Positions 13,761 through 15,686 of a stretch of 15,686 bases of DNA are shown piece after piece. Numbering within the stretch: the stretch's first letter is position 1; each line of letters starts with the position of its first letter. The stretch lies in the NCBI GenBank assembly GCA_005882445.1, contig VBAN01000010.1, forward strand, positions 1 through 15,686, given 5' to 3'. Made by a program: the position numbers and the translations under genes. The notes under the pieces were generated by a model, which did not search any database, was not told where the DNA came from, and saw only the letters and a program-made list of their open reading frames with translations. The stretch is from Candidatus Segetimicrobium genomatis. GTDB lineage: Bacteria; Sysuimicrobiota; Sysuimicrobiia; Sysuimicrobiales; Segetimicrobiaceae.

Positions 13761-15258
13761 ATGTGGGGGGCTGGGAAGGGGCTGCGCTGGTTTCTGGCCG
13801 CAGGCGTTTCGGTGATCATCGCATCGCTGGCCGTGTTCCCGGTCCGCTCCGGGCCGAAGTACGGCGGGTCCATCCGGATGAGCCTGGCCGACAGCGACGT
13901 GACGAGTTTCGACCCCATCGTGCCGTTCGACAACATGTCGATCTGGACGATGCTGCACATGTACGATCAGCTGGTGCGGGTCGGCAACGACGGCGTCAGC
14001 ATCGAGCCCGACGCCGCCGACTCCTGGCGGACCAGCCCCGACGGGAAGACGTGGGTCCTGCATATCCGTGACGGGATCACGTTTGCGGATGGGACGCCCC
14101 TGACCGCCGCCGACGTCAAAGCCGCGCTGGACCGGGCCGGGTCGAAGGCCTCCAACTTCGAAGACAACTTCACGTTGATCAGCAGCGCGACGGCCACGGA
14201 TGCCCATACCCTCGTGGTCTCGCTCAAGGCGCCCTCGGCCTCCTTCCTGGCGTATGCGTCCTTGTACGCGGCCTCGATCACGCCCGAGAAGCAGATGACC
14301 GCGCAGGGGAACGCCTTCTGGGAGCACCCCGTGGGCAGCGGGCCGTACGTCCTGAGCGAATGGGTGAAGAACCCCGTACCTGGACGAGCTGCGCTTCGAG
14401 GTGTTGACCGACGACAACACCCGGATGCTCAAGTTCCGCAGCGGCGAGCTGGACATCGCCACCAACGTCCCCCCCAACCAGGTCGAGCCGCTCAAGCGCG
14501 TCAAGGGCGTCACCGTCAGGCTCTTCCCGCAGATGCGGTTCGACTACGTGTACTACAACCATGCCCGCAAGCCGTTCGGCGACGTCCGGGTCCGTCAGGC
14601 GCTGAACTCCGCCGTCGATCACCAGGCGATCTTGAAGTCGGTGCTCTACGGCTACGGGAGCCTGGCGGGGAGCATGCTGCCGCCGATGCTGTACTGGAAC
14701 AAGGCGCTCAAGCCGTATCCGTACGACGTGGCCAAGGCCAAGGCGCTCTTGCAAGAGGCGGGCCTGGGGGGCGGCTTCTCGACGGAGATCCTGGTCGTGT
14801 CGGGCGACAATCAGGCCAGCCAGATCGCGACGATCCTGAAGGATGAATTCCGGGCGATCGGCGTGGACCTCAAGGTCACCGCCCTGGACCCAGGGACGAT
14901 CCGCGCCCGGCGCAACAAAGGCGACTTCGACATGGCGAAGGGCTACTACACGAGCGATGTGATCGACCCCGACGAACTGGTCGCCTTCGGGATCGACTAC
15001 GCGGGCGGGGCCGTGGCGAAATGGATCAGCTACAAGAACGACCGGATCACCCAGCTCTCGGCCGCGGCCGAGGCCGAGATGAACCCCGAGAAACGGAAGG
15101 CGATGTACTTCGAAATCCAAAAGATCGCCCACGACCAGTTCGCCGTCCTCCCGCTGTATTACGCCGACAACCGCACCGCGCTGTGGGATTCCGTGCATGA
15201 CTTCAGCCAGCTGCCCACGGCCAACTACCGCCTCTGGGAGACCTGGGTCTCGAAGTAG
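13761..15258 (+). pseudogene. Family 5 solute-binding protein (peptide ABC importer), broken by an internal deletion
   Basis: This would be the extracytoplasmic binding protein of a DppA/OppA-type ABC importer for peptides or similar solutes. The ATG at 13761 follows GGGGAGGGAG and opens a signal peptide (MWGAGKGLRWFLAAGVSVII then ASLAVFPVRSG). Family landmarks follow: GGSIRMSLADSDVTSFDPI, YDQLV, WVLHIRDGITFADGTPLTAADV, and VGSGPYVLSEWVKN at about residues 191-204. The frame is lost near 14370-14377. Family sequence resumes one frame over with PYLDELRFEVLTDDNTRMLKFRSGELD and continues to the TAG at 15256-15258. Between SEWVKN and PYLDEL, members normally carry about 15-20 residues ending in the xxxNPxYW motif; these are missing. 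I infer a deletion of 3k+2 bases. The gene is followed by a GC-rich hairpin and a DppB-type permease. Confidence 0.88.
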
Positions 15259-15265
15259 AGGGCGC

Positions 15266-15297
15266 GCGGCGGGGCCGGCGCCGGCCGGCTCCGCCGC
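15266..15297 (+). other. GC-rich hairpin between binding-protein and permease genes
   Basis: GCGGCGGGGCC (15266-15276) pairs with GGCTCCGCCGC (15287-15297) as an 11-bp stem with one G-U pair, and the loop is itself partly self-complementary. It lies 7 bases after the solute-binding protein stop and 12 before the permease start. It has no T-run. A hairpin at this spot in importer operons often protects the binding-protein mRNA so that this subunit is made in excess; that role here is inferred from position. Confidence 0.55.
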
Positions 15298-15308
15298 GGT
15301 GATCCCGG

Positions 15309-15686
15309 ATGGGGCGCTATCTCGCGCGGCGGCTGCTGTTGCTGGTGCCCGTGGCGTTTGGGATCACCGTCGTCACGTTCTTTCTGCTGCGCCTGATCCC
15401 CGGAGATCCCGCCGTGATCATGCTCGACAACCGGGCCACGGCGGACAACGTGGCCCGGCTGCGGCATCAACTCGCGCTCGACCGGCCCCTGGCCATGCAG
15501 TACCTGTTCTTCGTCCGGAACATCGCCGTGGGCCGCCTCGGCGAGTCGCTCATCTACCGGACCCAGGTCTTGCCGATCATCCTGGGTCACCTGCCGGTCA
15601 CCCTCTTCCTGGCCGTCTATTCCACCGTCCTCGCCGCCGCGGTCGCCCTCCCGCTCGGCACGTGGGCGGCGCTCAGACGAGGGACC
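15309..15686 (+). CDS. DppB-type ABC permease, N-terminal part (cut by window end)
   Basis: The visible 126 codons encode the start of a permease of the peptide/nickel ABC importer family. MGRYLARRLLLLVPVAFGIT gives the basic start and first membrane helix, followed by FFLLRLIPGDPAVIMLDN, a near-universal stretch in DppB-like proteins. The segment LRHQLALDRPLAMQYLFFVRN and the NIAVGRLGESLIYR region are also typical. A second helix begins near LPVTLFLAVYSTVLAAAVALP. The ATG at 15309 has only a weak GGTGAT site upstream, and the spacing to the binding-protein gene is 50 bases with a hairpin between. The rest of the gene, and probably DppC, D and F partners, would lie beyond 15686. Confidence 0.92.
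   Translation, partial: MGRYLARRLLLLVPVAFGITVVTFFLLRLIPGDPAVIMLDNRATADNVARLRHQLALDRPLAMQYLFFVRNIAVGRLGESLIYRTQVLPIILGHLPVTLFLAVYSTVLAAAVALPLGTWAALRRGT

Overview
This is a GC-rich, gene-dense bacterial window of about 15.7 kb. The gene set resembles an uncultivated soil or subsurface lineage of the Terrabacteria type (CSP1-3/Sysuimicrobiota, Armatimonadota or Chloroflexota-like). That placement is an inference from gene content: a GHL10-type glycosidase, a multi-domain phosphodiester glycosidase, a TPR-SLT lytic transglycosylase and a Gld-type ABC cassette. The window contains no rRNA, tRNA, CRISPR array or insertion sequence that I can recognise.

Layout. Positions 1-742 hold a small Doc-like Fic toxin gene, preceded by and overlapping a short Arg-rich ORF whose tail looks like the toxin-binding end of an antitoxin. 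Positions 743-1147 hold no ordinary gene, but they contain a 25-codon ORF behind a perfect Shine-Dalgarno sequence, a hairpin and a strong terminator. Positions 1148-2755 (minus) encode a secreted GHL10-like glycosidase. A divergent promoter region leads into a tight plus-strand operon at 2858-7291: a GldA-like ATPase, an ABC-2 permease, a GldG-like auxiliary protein and a DUF4340 protein. A polytopic GT39/ArnT-like glycosyltransferase lies on the minus strand (7346-9040). It is divergent from a secreted phosphodiester glycosidase with C-terminal accessory domains (9177-11432). Next come a periplasmic TPR-SLT lytic transglycosylase (11546-13657), a family 5 solute-binding protein (13761-15258) and the start of its DppB-type permease (15309 to the window end).

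Functional theme. Most genes act at or outside the membrane: glycan hydrolysis, glycan transfer to lipid-linked acceptors, peptidoglycan turnover, Gld-type ABC export or gliding-like machinery, and peptide import. The window therefore looks like a cell-envelope neighbourhood.

Most notable observations. The Doc toxin has glutamine where the Fic catalytic histidine should be, which one base change would explain. Three long genes (GldG-like, TPR-SLT and the solute-binding protein) are broken by lesions that all shift the frame the same way (+1, as a 3k+2 deletion would). Two, and probably all three, also lack expected family sequence, which points to short internal deletions. The TPR-SLT gene carries a second lesion, an exact 11-bp tandem duplication, and removing one copy restores the frame. 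Whether these lesions are biological or from assembly cannot be decided from the sequence alone.
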